NCBI GenBank assembly: GCA_001566295.1
Contig: KQ964249.1
Location: 1,984,001 to 2,048,000, forward strand
Reading direction: 5' to 3'
Source: Microdochium bolleyi
Taxonomy: Eukaryota; Ascomycota; Sordariomycetes; Xylariales; Microdochiaceae
Length of the DNA: 64,000 nt
Made by a program: the position numbers and the translations under genes. Below the pieces are notes generated by a model that had not been told where the DNA came from, made no database searches, and worked only from the letters and a program-made list of their open reading frames with translations. Below, in pieces: positions 21,652 through 33,841 of this stretch (position 1 is the first letter of the stretch; every line of letters begins with the position of its first letter).

Positions 21652-24301
21652 TTCTTCACTTTACTCGAGGAATAACGAGGGCGAAGGGACGTGTAATTTT
21701 CTGTTTTTCGGAGGAATATATGCGGGCGGCTTGAGCTTAGTAGCTCGCATGTCATGTCACGGACCACAGTGGCTTTTGGATGGAGTGGAAGAAACCATGG
21801 TCTATGGTGCCATGGTCGAACCTCGTTACATGTTTTGCGGTACGCTAGGGCGGCAATCCACGCGAGCTTTGAGTCTGGTATGGACAAAACCTTCGAAAGA
21901 TTGAACCAACATTAGCCGCAGCCAAAGAGAGGGATGTTCCGGGATCGATTCTCGCGCCATGCATGTCCTGCAGAGGAGTAGCGGGATGGGGCTACAAGGA
22001 CCCTCGGCCTTCCTGATGGAGCTCCTCCCGCAGCAGATTCCACCTGCGGAGGTAGAGATGTCCTTGTCGAGGTAAGAGCATCGGTGCTGGCTGCAGGACG
22101 CCCATTACAGCTACGTTTTCCTTGATAATTCAGGCTCGTGACCAGGGCATCTTGCATCCTGGCATCGTGTTCCCGCCCCATCAACCTCTCAAGCAGGCGT
22201 TACATCGGGGTCATGCCACAGCGTACAGGAAAACCTCCAGCTCACCGAAAACGCTTCCGCCGCGAGGGGCATGGGAGCTGTCCCAGTCTCCTGCATGTGC
22301 GGTGGAGTCAGAACCGTCAAGGATCATCGTCCGACTTCGCGAAAGTTCCACCAGCCATGACAACCCCAAGGTGGCAGTCCGTGGCTCAGTTCTGCTGCTC
22401 GGGCAGTCAGGTTCAGCTTCCGAAAGTCCACAACCTGGGCCGCGTTCACACCAGACACAAAGGGTCATGGGAACCACCCCAATAAGATATTCAAGCTAAC
22501 CACATCACCGAGCGACAAGGAAAGACAACGACCCATACATCCAGCTTCTTGCAGCCTGTACAGTGCTCGGAACCGGAAAGCGGCTTAGCCCGTCGCTGCG
22601 GGTTCGCAACCTCTTGGGACCCTTGGCATCATCTGGTGAGCTGGGATGGTGTGGTGTGGCCAGGGTCGCTTCCGGGCATGGGACGGGACGGTGGGCTTGC
22701 GAGGTCCCAGTTTCCTGGTACGTGGGCAGCTCAAGCTGAGGCAACCACTACGAAAGAGGCATTCCGGTATATGGTCCCACGCAGGATTGTCTTGAAATGA
22801 AGCCAGCCAGACGATGCTGTTGCAACCAGAGTTAGTCGAGATCACGGCCACTGAGGCGTGTGTCTGTATGACTTCACCAGTTAAGCTCCCAGCTTCTCAG
22901 GCGGTAATGTCCAAAGAAAACTGCTCACTTGATCAGCAATTCCCGGCGCTCTGCAGGCGTAGCAAATCCGAAGGCCCCTGCCCAGTACCCTTGCCCCGTT
23001 TCCGGCAAAACTCGTCGCGAGCTTGCGAAGAGTTGCAAGGGTGCTAAGTACACTCCGCGGCGTGAATCCTTGGAACTTGTTCCTATCCTTTTTGATAATC
23101 GTGTCGAACCACCGTGGACTTGGAAGCAAGCACATGCACACGGACTCGTGACTCGTCACGTCACGGCGCCCACGAAGAGGCACGGATTATGCTGTAGAGG
23201 ACATAGTCCGTCGGTGACGCTCGGTATGTCCCAGGTCCATGGACGAGACTGTATTGCTCCCGCTCTCTCGGGTCCATGCAGGGGTCCCTTGTCCTGCCTG
23301 ACGGGATACCCGGCCAGCCCGGCTCGCCGGGTCCGCAAACCAACGGCCTCTAGTATTTGGGAGGCTCCTGTTGCACGTTTTGATCAAGCTAGCATATAAT
23401 CTCCCCAGTTAGCATACGCTTAGAGCAAACTCAGATCATAGGTATTTCCGCGAGCGGCTGCCTTGGGTGCGAGTCGTCAAGGACCAAAGGACGGCGCGAT
23501 GTTTAAGTGCTCCTGTCGGCCAGCTCTTTCAACCACGAGGATCGACCAAAACGCAAGCTCACTGAGAAGCAAGCTGTCACTTGCAGACACGACAAGCATG
23601 GAGGATTCTGTCATTTTTCGAGGACCGGGTTCGTGCAGAATGTTCCCCAAACCCCAGGCAGCACGGCATGCATGACGCACCTAGGGTTACTCGCGCAACT
23701 CGGCCCTGCAGAGACAACGCATCACTGCATCCGAATCATTGCAACACTCACACCCACACCCGCACCCACACACATACACACACGCACATCAGCATGCCAT
23801 AATGCCCTCAAGTACCTCTACCTGGGAAAGTGAATTTCAAATATGAGTCTCCTGCCATCTGCACGAGGGGGTCTACCGGCACCAAGGGACTCTCCGCCAC
23901 CTACAGAGACTGCCTCTGCAGCCCTGCACGTAATATGCCGGCTTCTCCCCTTCAGGCCTAAGCTGAGCCGTATCCTTGACCAAGATGGATGTCACGAGAA
24001 CCCCTGAGAGGAAGAAGAAAATAGGACATTACGGTGGTGACAAGCATGGGTACCTTCGCGGACAAGAACAATGGCATTCGATCCGGACGACGTGCTCCTC
24101 TACTGCGTTAAATCGAGCGACCCGTCGTGCGACGTGTAAAATGTTAGATGCTGTACAAAGAGAGAACCCTTGCCCATCGGTCTTCTTTCCTACCTACGCA
24201 GTACTGGAGCCCCTTTTATACAAGTACATGACACAACGCCAACTTCCTCATATATTGTTAGTTGGTTCCCATACTGTCTTGGTTCTCGACAGACATGGGA
24301 T
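21652..24301. other. Gene-free stretch of 2.6 kb
   Basis: This interval separates the methyltransferase promoter from the LSB6 3' end. Many short frames on both strands overlap without domain resemblance or a consistent coding strand. It includes a CA-rich microsatellite-like run around 23,750-23,795. I find no transposase, reverse transcriptase or terminal repeat by eye. Confidence 0.45.
23750..23795. repeat. CA-rich imperfect microsatellite
   Basis: The plus strand shows a run of CACAC and CACCC units with interruptions (ACACCCACACCCGCACCCAC and following), in noncoding sequence. Confidence 0.7.
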
Positions 24302-26787
24302 CTAGCACCATGTAAAGACGGGGTTCCGTGCCTTGACCGTTTCAAGCCGCTCAACTATCACCTTTCTCCTGATGCTGTCCATACCCTCGGCAGCTGCGTA
24401 GCCAAGATCGCCCTCAAGATCATCGTTGTCGTTGTCCCAGTCCCCAAACAGGTGTTGCGCGATCGAGCTACTGTTCCGACGAGCGCCGCCGCCGGTGGCG
24501 AAAGAGAACCTGCGGTCCGCCTGGGGGCTGTACATGTTGAGGCTCGGCCGCGAGGTCGGGCCGTGATAGCTCGTTCGCGGCGCGTTGTGCTTAGGCCTGG
24601 TGGCGTTTGTGTCCTCGAAGGGATTCTGTCGCGTGCCATTGGGAGTGAAGGCAGATATGTCGTCGTTTGGGTCAGGCGACGTCGCACGAGGGCTGGTCAA
24701 CTCAAAGCGACCTGGATGTGGCAGCGGGCTGGCCATACCAAGCAGGTCGGCACCTGTACCTTGCTCCCCAGCAGCAGCGGTGGCAGCAGCAGCAGTTGTA
24801 GCAGCAGTAGAATTTGCAGCGCCGATATCGATCTCGTCATCGTGAGAGGCGCGGTGATGGTCCATCTCATTTTTTTGCCTCCGCTCCTCAGACGTAATCC
24901 TCATGGGCACTGCGACAGGAACCTCTACGAGATCATCCCAGACACAGACTTTTGCTCTTCGCGTGAGCTCTAAAGGGCCGTGGTCGGCTGTCTTGAGCGT
25001 CTCGACGACGTTCCACGCCTGCCCCTTCATGACGGCGATCTGCCGAGAGAACATCTTCTCCTGAAAATCGGGGTCCATCTGGAAGACCTTGCGCAGTGCG
25101 AGCTGCGTCTCGCTCCACCACTGGCTTGATGTGAGCAGGGGCAAAAAGTGGTCTCTCGTCTTTTGTGAAAATGGTCTGCCGATGAGGTCAACTGGCAAGA
25201 ATAGCCAGCCGAATGGAAAGCTACGGAAGAAGCGCATTAGCATAGTTTGGTATGGGGAATCTGGCTCTGATGCAAGTTGACATGAACACACCTTCGCCAG
25301 GCATCGGGATGTTTCCACGGCCACGACAGAGAATTGTCGATCGCGCCCAGATGTAGACCAGGTTCAGGACCTCTGTTTGTGCTTGTTGCCTTCATGGGCC
25401 CTTGTGCCCGGTATGCACCCGATTTGGGTGATTGGGATTGGCTTGATAGTGGAACAGGTCGATTTGGTTGGTCTTCGTTTTCCTCATCTTCCTCGTTCGT
25501 TGTTTCCAGGCTGAACTGTGGTGGGTCAGACACAATGGACACAGCTTGGGACTCCCAATCGACCTTGACCATCCAGTTGTCGAGCCCTCTGTCCGTGTTC
25601 CTCATGATGTAATCGAGGATGACCAACTTCTCCAGCTCCTCCCGGAATGACTGTTTCAAGGTCTCGGTCCACATGAAATTGTCCGGACCCAGGGGTCGTG
25701 GTTCCGAGGTGTCTTCATCGTCGCTATCAGCACTTCCACCAGCGGTCCTACTCCGAGGGCGGCAGTTATCTGCCCAACGCTTGCGCTTGTTTCGATGCGT
25801 GTCGCTGGACCGTAATCCCGACCAGTACTGGTCTGGCCAGGGGTTCTCCCGGAGGAAGACATTGGCGTCCTTGAATCCTTTGAGGAAGACCTGGAAGCTT
25901 CCCGCCTTGGCAGGGAAAGGCTTCTTTTTCCTGTAAAATGCTCTCCTGTCCCAGTACGGGTAGTGGAACGACTTTGACGACAGATGGATGACGTCTGTAT
26001 ATGGCACGATATGTGTGCGTAATTGGCAGTCTAACGTGTAGGCCGCCGCTTCGCTGACATACGATAAATTTGGGATCAGGCTAGTAGCTTGTGTTAGCGA
26101 CACTGTCCCCGAATGGGGATTTGATCTTACTCACCAGGCCCGTCCGAAAAAGCACGGGAACAAGTTCCGGTGTATCCATTTGTTCCATTTCGGGTTTCCC
26201 GCCGCATAGGGTTCCTCGTCCTTGGGCTTGAAGACTCCGACAATCTTGCCTTCAGTATTCCGTGCAAAGTAGCTGCCACTGCTGCCCTGTGTGATCATAC
26301 TCGGGTGCATCCCCTGGTCAATTGCCGTCTGGACGCTCTGCACGACCTCGTCAAACTCGTCCTTCGACATAGCAGGTGGTGGCATGGCCGCGAGGCTTTC
26401 GTACGTCGCGGGTCTGACGCCATCTGGCGCGTGAAAGACACTGTACACGATTTCGGGTCGCTGCTCCTCGCCCGGATTGCTCTTGCCCTTGCCGCGCTTG
26501 AACTTGGAGGCGATCTCGTCCGCCCAGCGCTCCAGCCGCGCGTTGATGGCCTTAAGGTCGACGCCCGAGTTTGCCCTTGCCCTTGGGGGTCGCGATCGGT
26601 ATTTGGTGTTCGCCCGTGGGGAGGTCATGCCCGAGTGCGCTCTTGGCGGGGCGATTGGCGCGAAGCGCGGGCCTGACTGTGGCTGCAGGGAGGCATAGCT
26701 CTGCGCCAAAATGTCGTCGTCGGAGTCATCGCTAAAGGCCTCGGCCTGAGCAAGACGTTCGTAGCCGGTCGTGGCTGGGCGCGGCAT
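24302..26787 (-). CDS. lsb6: Type II phosphatidylinositol 4-kinase, Lsb6 homolog
   Basis: Lsb6 makes phosphatidylinositol 4-phosphate on vacuolar and endosomal membranes. Three exons (26135-26787, 25292-26080, 24302-25220) with introns of 54 and 71 nt give 786 aa. The disordered N-terminus (MPRPATTGYERLAQ) leads into the kinase. Visible motifs: glycine loop and ATP lysine in GSSGSYFARNTEGKIVGVFKPKDEEPY (about 166-192), GRACLIPNLSYVSEAAAY at the first splice, then the catalytic loop LDYIMRNTDRGLDNWMVK (about 372-390) and GAIDNSLSWPWKHPDAWR with the metal-binding Asp. A linker between about 260 and 330 and another after the catalytic loop are acidic or Ser-rich inserts. The exon 3 part has the conserved SFPFGWLFLPVDLIGRPFSQKTRDHFLPLLTS. 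After about residue 590 it continues into a long disordered tail with Ala/Thr runs, making it longer than yeast Lsb6. Confidence 0.9.
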
Positions 26788-29700
26788 CGTTCTTCGGCAG
26801 GTGGTGATCGGGTGGGCTTCGGAGTGGCTTGGTATTATTGCATTTCAAGGCGAATATACTGCTAGTGCTGACTGAGTCCCTTGGGCTATGCACAGGATGT
26901 GCTAGCTGAGGGTAACACCGAGTGCCGTCGTGGCAACGTACACGAGAGATGGATTATGCCGAGTAAAGGGGTGATGACTTGTCGTCGGACAGCGGCAGTT
27001 AATGGAGGGAGGTCGTAGTCTGAGGCACCATCCAATGGAGCTTGAAGCACAGCTTGACAAGCAATCGATTGATTAAAAGCAAGGGGAAGTCTATGTTGTA
27101 GCCCCCAATGTATGCTGTTGGAAAGTCGATATCCTGGCCTGAAGAAGACTCGCCGTGGATTCGAGGCTCTAGTTGGAAGATCTCGAAATGCAGGGGCCGC
27201 TTGCCGGACTGTCGCGTTGGTTCATGAGCTTAGCGGCGTTTAGTGGCACTGGCGCCCGGGAACACGTCGCAACGTCATGCTGGAGCTGACTCAACGCGCC
27301 TGCTCTCTCTTGTAGCCATATCAAGTACTTTACGTAAGCGGAGCACACTCCATACCGAACATGCAATACATTCAGTATGACAGGATGATGATAACACCAA
27401 ATTTCTCGGCACCAAGGTTACTCAATACTGAGACCTAAAGTCGGCTTTGGGAATGATCCTTGACAACGACGACAGTAGAGGTCTCTTATTTAAGCCGACC
27501 AGAAGTTTTCCCTTTCTAAGCACAACGACAATCCCGACGTTGGTGATAACCAAGATTTCGCCACGGGACTGATTGGCGTGGGAGTTCTCTATGATGATAA
27601 TATCAAGCCACCATGTCGCTCACATCTAGGCTTTTGACAAGTGGGCAAGACAGTGCCGCCTTTACCCAGATGCATCAGAGAGCATGACGCCTGCCAGGCA
27701 GGAATGCTTCAACATCAATTTCCTCATCCCTGTCTTCACGTGTTTGTGTCAGTTGCCCTTCCATTGTGTCTCCTCCTTCGTCATGTGATTGTATCACTCC
27801 ATTCCCTGCTGGCTTTCTTGCCGAATGCATTAGGCAGACGAAGTACGCAGCCCACAACAAAATATCCCGAACGCCGACAGTGCCAACATCCTCCGACGGA
27901 TGTGCCAGCGACACTCACCGTGGAAGTTGAAACGTGCTAAACTGGAACCAATGAAACAGCTCCATGGGCAGGATGCTCCTTTGCCACCTCATGCCAGCTA
28001 GCACACCCGTTGCCTTGTAGAAGGTCCACGTGTAGCCCCAATGCTCAGTGCAGGAAGTGTTTGCACTTGTGTCAACTACGCTACTTCAGACGTCGAATGT
28101 GCTAGGTGGCTGCCCAAGTGCTATGCTTGCCTTTTCGTGGTCCGTACAACCAAGCTTGTCTGAGTCCTGCTGACATGAGTTGTTCAGCCCAGCGCCTTGG
28201 TTGTTCACGGCATGTCTGTTTCTTGAGCTTGATACGTGTGGTGGACCCACGCATCAGATGCGCTCCAAGGCTCGGTGTAGTGTGCCATCACTCATGGCGT
28301 GGTGGAGAACAGGCAATGTCGAGCGAGACAGTGAGGGTTTGTTCCGAACAACGCTACAAGGTCTCCTCGATGCAGTTCCTAGCTGTGACGCGCGTGTGCG
28401 AGGAGGAGTCTGCCCAACCTGACCAGAACGCTCATTGGCGCTGGCGCATCAAGAAAATAGAATGATGTGACCCTAGACAGGATGAGTTGGGTCCAGGTGC
28501 AGTGCTCACGCCATTCCTGCAAGGTTGACTCCAACCCCGAGCAAGCGTGCCTGACTCGCTCGATCGGCTTTCTAAATGAAATTTGTCCGTTCTTTTTTAG
28601 GACAGCTAGAGACAGCGATGCAAGACACAAGCCGCGAGCTTGCTAACGGGAGGTAGGCCATGGCGCGGAGCATTCCCCACGAAACGCTGTCATCGCTTGG
28701 AGTCTAGGACAATTTTTGAGTTTCGACCAAGGCCTGCCAGCCTGCTGAACGCCCGGCTACTGTTGCTGGCTGAGGGCGTCAGTGAGCAAACCGAAACTCT
28801 TATCAATGCTGGGAACTTTCGCATCCTCGGATTCTCCGAGCTTGCGACACTTCAACCCGACTCAGTTGCGAGCAGAAACAGCGTGGAGGGGAGACTGGTC
28901 AGTTGGGACACAAAGGCGTTATGCTGAGGTCTTGGTGCAGTTTGCAGCAACAGGGCATCGCATCCCTTATTGGAAGCAGTGATGCTCCGATAGTTGGCGT
29001 CAGTAACATCGAGGACGATCGATCATCGAGGCGGCGCAGCATCTAGGCCCATGTGGTTCACCCTCCACTCTAGCCAACGGCCCACCCATCCTGGAGCGCG
29101 AGCCATGCATCAGCTTGTGAGAGTTCTGAGGGGTAGTCAACTTGGCTTCGGAGCTACAGCACCCACCACCACTAGGACGAGATGCGTTAGCCAATGGAAT
29201 GCGAGCCGCAGAGACAAGGCAAAGCAGTACCATTAACCTGACGGCAGCCCGGCAGCCAAGACAAGATTTGGGCCCAGGGAAACGTTGATTGGGCAAAAGG
29301 GAGATAAGGGAATGGCCGGTTTCAAGAGGGTACTCGTGGCCGGCTTTAGAGTTGGGAGCCTGGCGACAGTGTCGAGCTCCGAGATGCGTCACTTCTTCAG
29401 CCCTGGCACGCACCTTGAACGGAGCAAGGTCTTGTTGCTTGTGCCGGGATGGTGTGGACCGTGTGGTCGACAGCGGAAGCTGGAGGAAGGGCTCTGCTGG
29501 TGCCTCTTGGTGGCTGTCGTAAGACGATCATCACTCTGAGCACGAGACGGCTTAGTCCTTCCCCGCGGAGGCAGCCGTCCCATGCCAGGCACGCACTGTC
29601 GGGGGAAAAGCACGCTGTGTCGTGTGCCGATCATCCATCCTGCATCGATGTGTTTCGTGGGCATCGGGCCCCCCCTTGGTGGTCGAATACCCCAACACGC

Positions 29701-30447
29701 CAGGAGCGCCCTTAGGGTCTTGGAGCCCGGCGCGGCCGTCAATTGGCACGACGGCGCCCTCCCTTGGTGTGCCTCCTTTGCATCTCCTTTGGTCGAGAGC
29801 AGCCGCGGGATTGGCTGCGAGCTGGGTCTTTGGGCGTACACTCTTTGATGAGCTTGCTTCCCAGGTTGCCCAAGGTGGAGGGAGGGAGACGAGCATTGGA
29901 GCGCACACTCCGCAGCCTGCCCAAGGTGGCCAAGGATGTGACCACAGGCCTGTTCCCCTTCCAGAGCGGCACACGCCCGCCGTGCCTGCCGACCCATGCC
30001 TGGCGCACGCCGGGTGGGTCGCTCCTTCCCCAGACTTGATATGGGTCCACATTCCGTAATTACGCCCTCCCAGCGAACCTGGCCTGACGCTGTCTCATGT
30101 CCTGCCCAAGGTTCGTGCACCCAGATTATAAATTCTTCCAGAACCCTATCCTGGTCGTCGGCATGCTAAGCCCGTTCGTCAAATTCCCGAACACTCCGTG
30201 CGCCATCTGACCACAAACACCAAGGCCAGCTATTTATGTTTGGTCGCCCCGTCCCAGCATACACTTGTCCCGTACTCCAGGCACCGACCTACCTCCCACC
30301 CAACTATTTCCGCCCGAGTCTGCGTCCATTCCAACGCTCATCGCCCGAGCCTGCCATCCAGCCCTCTAGCTACAAATACGACAGCACGGAGTCGCCATAG
30401 ACTCAACCTACCAAACTATCGTCACGTCACTCTCCCACTCTGTCAGC
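26788..30447. other. Gene-poor stretch of 3.7 kb
   Basis: This lies between head-to-head starts of LSB6 (-) and the RS-rich frame (+). Short frames are present on both strands, most notably three mutually overlapping frames of 100-240 codons at 29.4-30.1 kb, where GC is high and stops are rare by chance. None has domain features. The last 250 bp before 30,448 are CT-rich, like a fungal promoter and leader. Confidence 0.45.
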
Positions 30448-30948
30448 ATGGGTGAGCAGTACTATCACACTGAGCGAGTGGCCGACAGCAGCCACATGGC
30501 ATCCTCCGATCCAGACATGCAGCGAGGCCGCAAGAGGAGACGCAGCCCTCCGGACATGCAGAGAGAAGACACGCATCTCATCTCCGAAGAGTCTGCCACC
30601 TTCCGTGGCCGTTGCAGACACAGGTCGACCTCCAGATTCGACGCGTCCAGGACTTCGTCTCGCTTCCGTGGTGGCTCTCTCTCCCCCAGCCGCAAGAAGA
30701 TGCTCTACGTTGCCAATATGCATCGTCGCCGCGACCAGAGTCCTTCCCGGTCTCGTTCACCTGCCGCCATGGACGCCTCAAAGCGAAGACGCCAGAGGAC
30801 CCGCAGTCACAGCAGAGAACACCACCACAAGAGTGCGCAGTACGCTGTCACTGAGCCGCAACTCTCCATGCTTCGGCATGAGTTGTTGCACGACGAGATC
30901 GCCCGACCAGCCAAAGATACTCTTTTGAGTGTCCAGCAGACTGGTTGA
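30448..30948 (+). CDS. Possible small Arg/Ser-rich protein, unrecognised
   Basis: This is an uninterrupted 166-codon frame starting in a good context (GTCAGCATGG), preceded by a CT-rich leader as in expressed fungal genes. The product is very basic and resembles an RS-type disordered protein: GRKRRRSPPDMQRE (residues 27-40), RCRHRSTSRFDASRTSSRFRGGSLSPSRKK (55-84), RRRDQSPSRSRSPAAMDASKRRRQRTRSHSREHHH (92-126). No RRM or other domain is seen. RS stretches are found in splicing factors and nuclear-speckle proteins, but composition alone does not show a function. The opposite strand is also open over much of this interval, and an intron or further exons downstream are possible. I regard it as a candidate only. 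Confidence 0.4.
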   Translation: MGEQYYHTERVADSSHMASSDPDMQRGRKRRRSPPDMQREDTHLISEESATFRGRCRHRSTSRFDASRTSSRFRGGSLSPSRKKMLYVANMHRRRDQSPSRSRSPAAMDASKRRRQRTRSHSREHHHKSAQYAVTEPQLSMLRHELLHDEIARPAKDTLLSVQQTG

Positions 30949-33841
30949 TCAGTGTCGCCAGTCTTGTCTCTCTTTCCTCACATATCACAACAACCAGTAC
31001 AATCAGCCATCCACCATCGGCGAGTTCTTGATAGTCCCTAGCTCTCAGAGATCAGCGACCATCTCATTCCAGCTCTGCATGATGTCATTTGTCACAATGC
31101 ATCCATGGTGCTTGGGACGAGCTGAGCGGCACGCTACAACCACGCAAAGTATCCTTGCGGATGCTCTTATAACGCTATCGTTGCTTTGCCTGCGAGTAGT
31201 GGGACGGCAACGTGCCTGTAACGGACCACGTCATGCCCGTGCTTCAGGTTGCTTCCAGCACCGCTCTGTGACGAGGACGACAGCTCCACGGAGCCGTAGT
31301 GGGATCGAGATCCCCGTTGGCAGACGAGGACGTGCCAGGACACTAAGTTTCGAAGAATTCTTGACTGGAAAGTCCTTCCTCGCTTTCTTCTACCCTTCTG
31401 TCCGGAGAGCAAGTCGACACTGTTCCTTGCTCATGGCACGCGACGCATGCTCATTGAGGCCATTCTTTCTTCCACCTTGCTCATGTACCAAACAATGTTG
31501 TACTACAGTATTGTTCTTTGTGTATAGTCTAAAATGAACTATCTTGTTTGTCAAATGCGTTCTCTCTCTTGCAGAGTCCTTCCTCCTCGGCCCCGTATCC
31601 CTGGGAGAAGAAGAATCCCATGCCGCTATTCCGAGCCTCGTGGCCAGCGGCTCGGAAATTTCATCACCGTGCATGTGACCACTTTTTGGTGTCCTTTGGA
31701 AAGGCCCGCACGGCGTAGGTGGGATTCCATGATCCCTGCTTCGCGACGCTCAAGTGCCTCTTCCGGCCCAAGCCTCGAGGACTGTCTCCTGGGGCCGGCC
31801 GGAAGCCCTGGTGTTCCGGCGGGCCCACAGGCTTGACTCATTCTGCTGGGGTTATCACTTTAGCTCTTACCAATGCGTCGGTTTGTCACAGAACACCCCG
31901 GCAGCCTCCCAGGGTTTGGTGTTGGAGATGCTTTTCTTCTCGGTTCCATTCTCCAGGGGTCGCCTGAGCATGAGATGTCTGCTTGTGCGTCCGTGGTGTG
32001 TGCTTTGTCAAGGGAGTGATGGTGAGACGAGGCCTACTGTGCGTGAGGCAAAGAGTACGAGTAGGTTACAGATCCATTTCTGCGAAGTATCTCTCGAAGA
32101 TTCGCTGCCGCGAGCGCTGTGCATCCACCCGTGAAGATCCACAAACTGTCTGTCGGAGATGTCATCTTGAGGACATCGCTCCATCATCTGGAGCTCATGC
32201 AAGTTGAGCTTGTAGTAGTAGCCCATCTCTCATTCTGGTCGTCATCACATCATGGCAGGTCTGGCCTGCGTATCCGATGACATGGAAATCAGTGCACCAT
32301 AATCATGTTATGTCTTGGAAAGGGCACGTGGCCAGCATGAAAGTCCCGGGGAGAAAGAGTGGAGTGTGTACGCGACCGTACTGGGGAGGCTGACAGAGGC
32401 TCGGGAGTGTCTGGATGCACTTGTTACTTTCCATTATGTAACTGGGGGGGCATCACATGACGGCCTCTTACAGCAGTAACGAGATGGGCCGTACTCGAAT
32501 GATCACGGCGAGTGGATGCTGAGTCTGCACCATGGCAATGCTCTCTACCTGTGCCGGTACCACAAACTCCAAGAGAACGATGTGAGCCGACGGGAGGTGT
32601 GACCAAGATGCTATGCTGCCGCAATAGATGCGGAAGTGCTCATGATCCTGTGACCTATTGTATTGCGGATCATATCTAGGCTGTCACGGTCCTTCGTGTT
32701 GCTGTTTCCTGGTCGCTGATCTCGACCTGAAAGGCTCTGGAGGTCATGTGGTCGCCCGTCGCATTCGTAATAAGTTCAACTAATGGTTCCCGACCATGCA
32801 CATCGGCAACAGTCAATAGTGCTGGGCACGTCTCATCGCACATCTGGGCCATGCCTGAAATCTGGACATCTACACCAGACGCTGATCTCGAAATCAAAGC
32901 GTGGGATCCCGAGGCCTTCTGCAATGGGGAGATGGAAGAGAGCTTTGTGAGTCGGACAGAGCTTGCACCTGATCACCAGCCGGAGCATGTAGATGAAGCA
33001 CCTCTGGGACCAGACGAGATGCTGTGGTTGCTGCCACTTGCTGGGGCTGGGTGCGCGGTGCGTGTGCTGGGAAGGACTGCCGCCTGGCATTGCGCCCTGC
33101 CTGGTGTCTCCATCCCGCGCGGCGTGAGCGACGCCTTTTTGTCCTCGTGACCCTGCAGAACGAGAGCGCGCGCCTCCACAGCTGCATATCACCGATGCAG
33201 CTCCTTCACTGGAGATTGATCTCGCGACGCCATTATCAACTCTTCCTCCTGCCCGGTCCAAGAACCACGGGGGTCTTTTCCTTTGTCCTATTTCTCTCTC
33301 CCTGGAGGCTGATTTCAAGATCTTTGGACACGTCGCAAGTGGGTGATGTCCATGCTCAAGCCTCCAACGAGCAACCCCTCCACAAGATAACGACCGAGGC
33401 TCTTATCGCCGCGCATCGCAACCGCAAAAGTCCCGCCTCCGCAAGACGCGCGCCGCGCGATCAACTAAATTACCCGCAGAAACGGCCTCGCTTCATTGCG
33501 TCACCGGCCTCTCACTCGCCTGTCGCCTCAACCCTTTGCGCTCGCTCACGCTCATCGACGACGATTGCTGCCTTCTATTGCGACAGCAGTTTACATCCCG
33601 CGACACGGCATACTACTACCCTACCACCATCGAGAAAAGTCGCACATCCACGGCCCGGTCACTCACCCTAGCATCGTCGCCCCACCAGCCTGAACCGAAC
33701 ATCTGCTTGACAGTCCGGCCTGCGATGTCGACCTCCGTGCTGCCGAAAAGTTTTGGTTTCCTGGTTTCGCAATAGAGCGGATGATCATCGACTACGAATT
33801 TATCGGCCCGAAGCTAGCTTCATCTCGCTGTAACCGGCGAC
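30949..33841. other. Gene-poor stretch of 2.9 kb upstream of the SNF2 gene
   Basis: No credible gene is seen. A plus-strand frame of 202 codons (30,929-31,537) has one Arg-rich patch but no domain and overlaps the RS-rich frame. The final 500 bp (33.3-33.8 kb) are CT-rich with TATA-poor sequence, consistent with the promoter and leader of the SNF2 ATPase. Confidence 0.45.

Noticed and set aside
21644..21887. Longer 5' extension of the methyltransferase frame
   Set aside because: A stop lies in frame a few codons upstream of the ATG at 21651, and the alternative frame lacks conserved sequence.
29389..30120. 243-codon minus-strand frame with overlapping frames on both strands
   Set aside because: Five frames are open at once in GC-rich sequence and none shows domains or splice continuity.
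30929..31537. 202-codon plus-strand frame after the RS-rich frame
   Set aside because: No domain, poor start context and overlap with the preceding frame; kept only as a note for possible extra exons.
32746..33318. Overlapping 134-codon plus and 161-codon minus frames upstream of the SNF2 gene
   Set aside because: Mutually antisense, no recognised features, and located in the likely promoter of the SNF2 gene.
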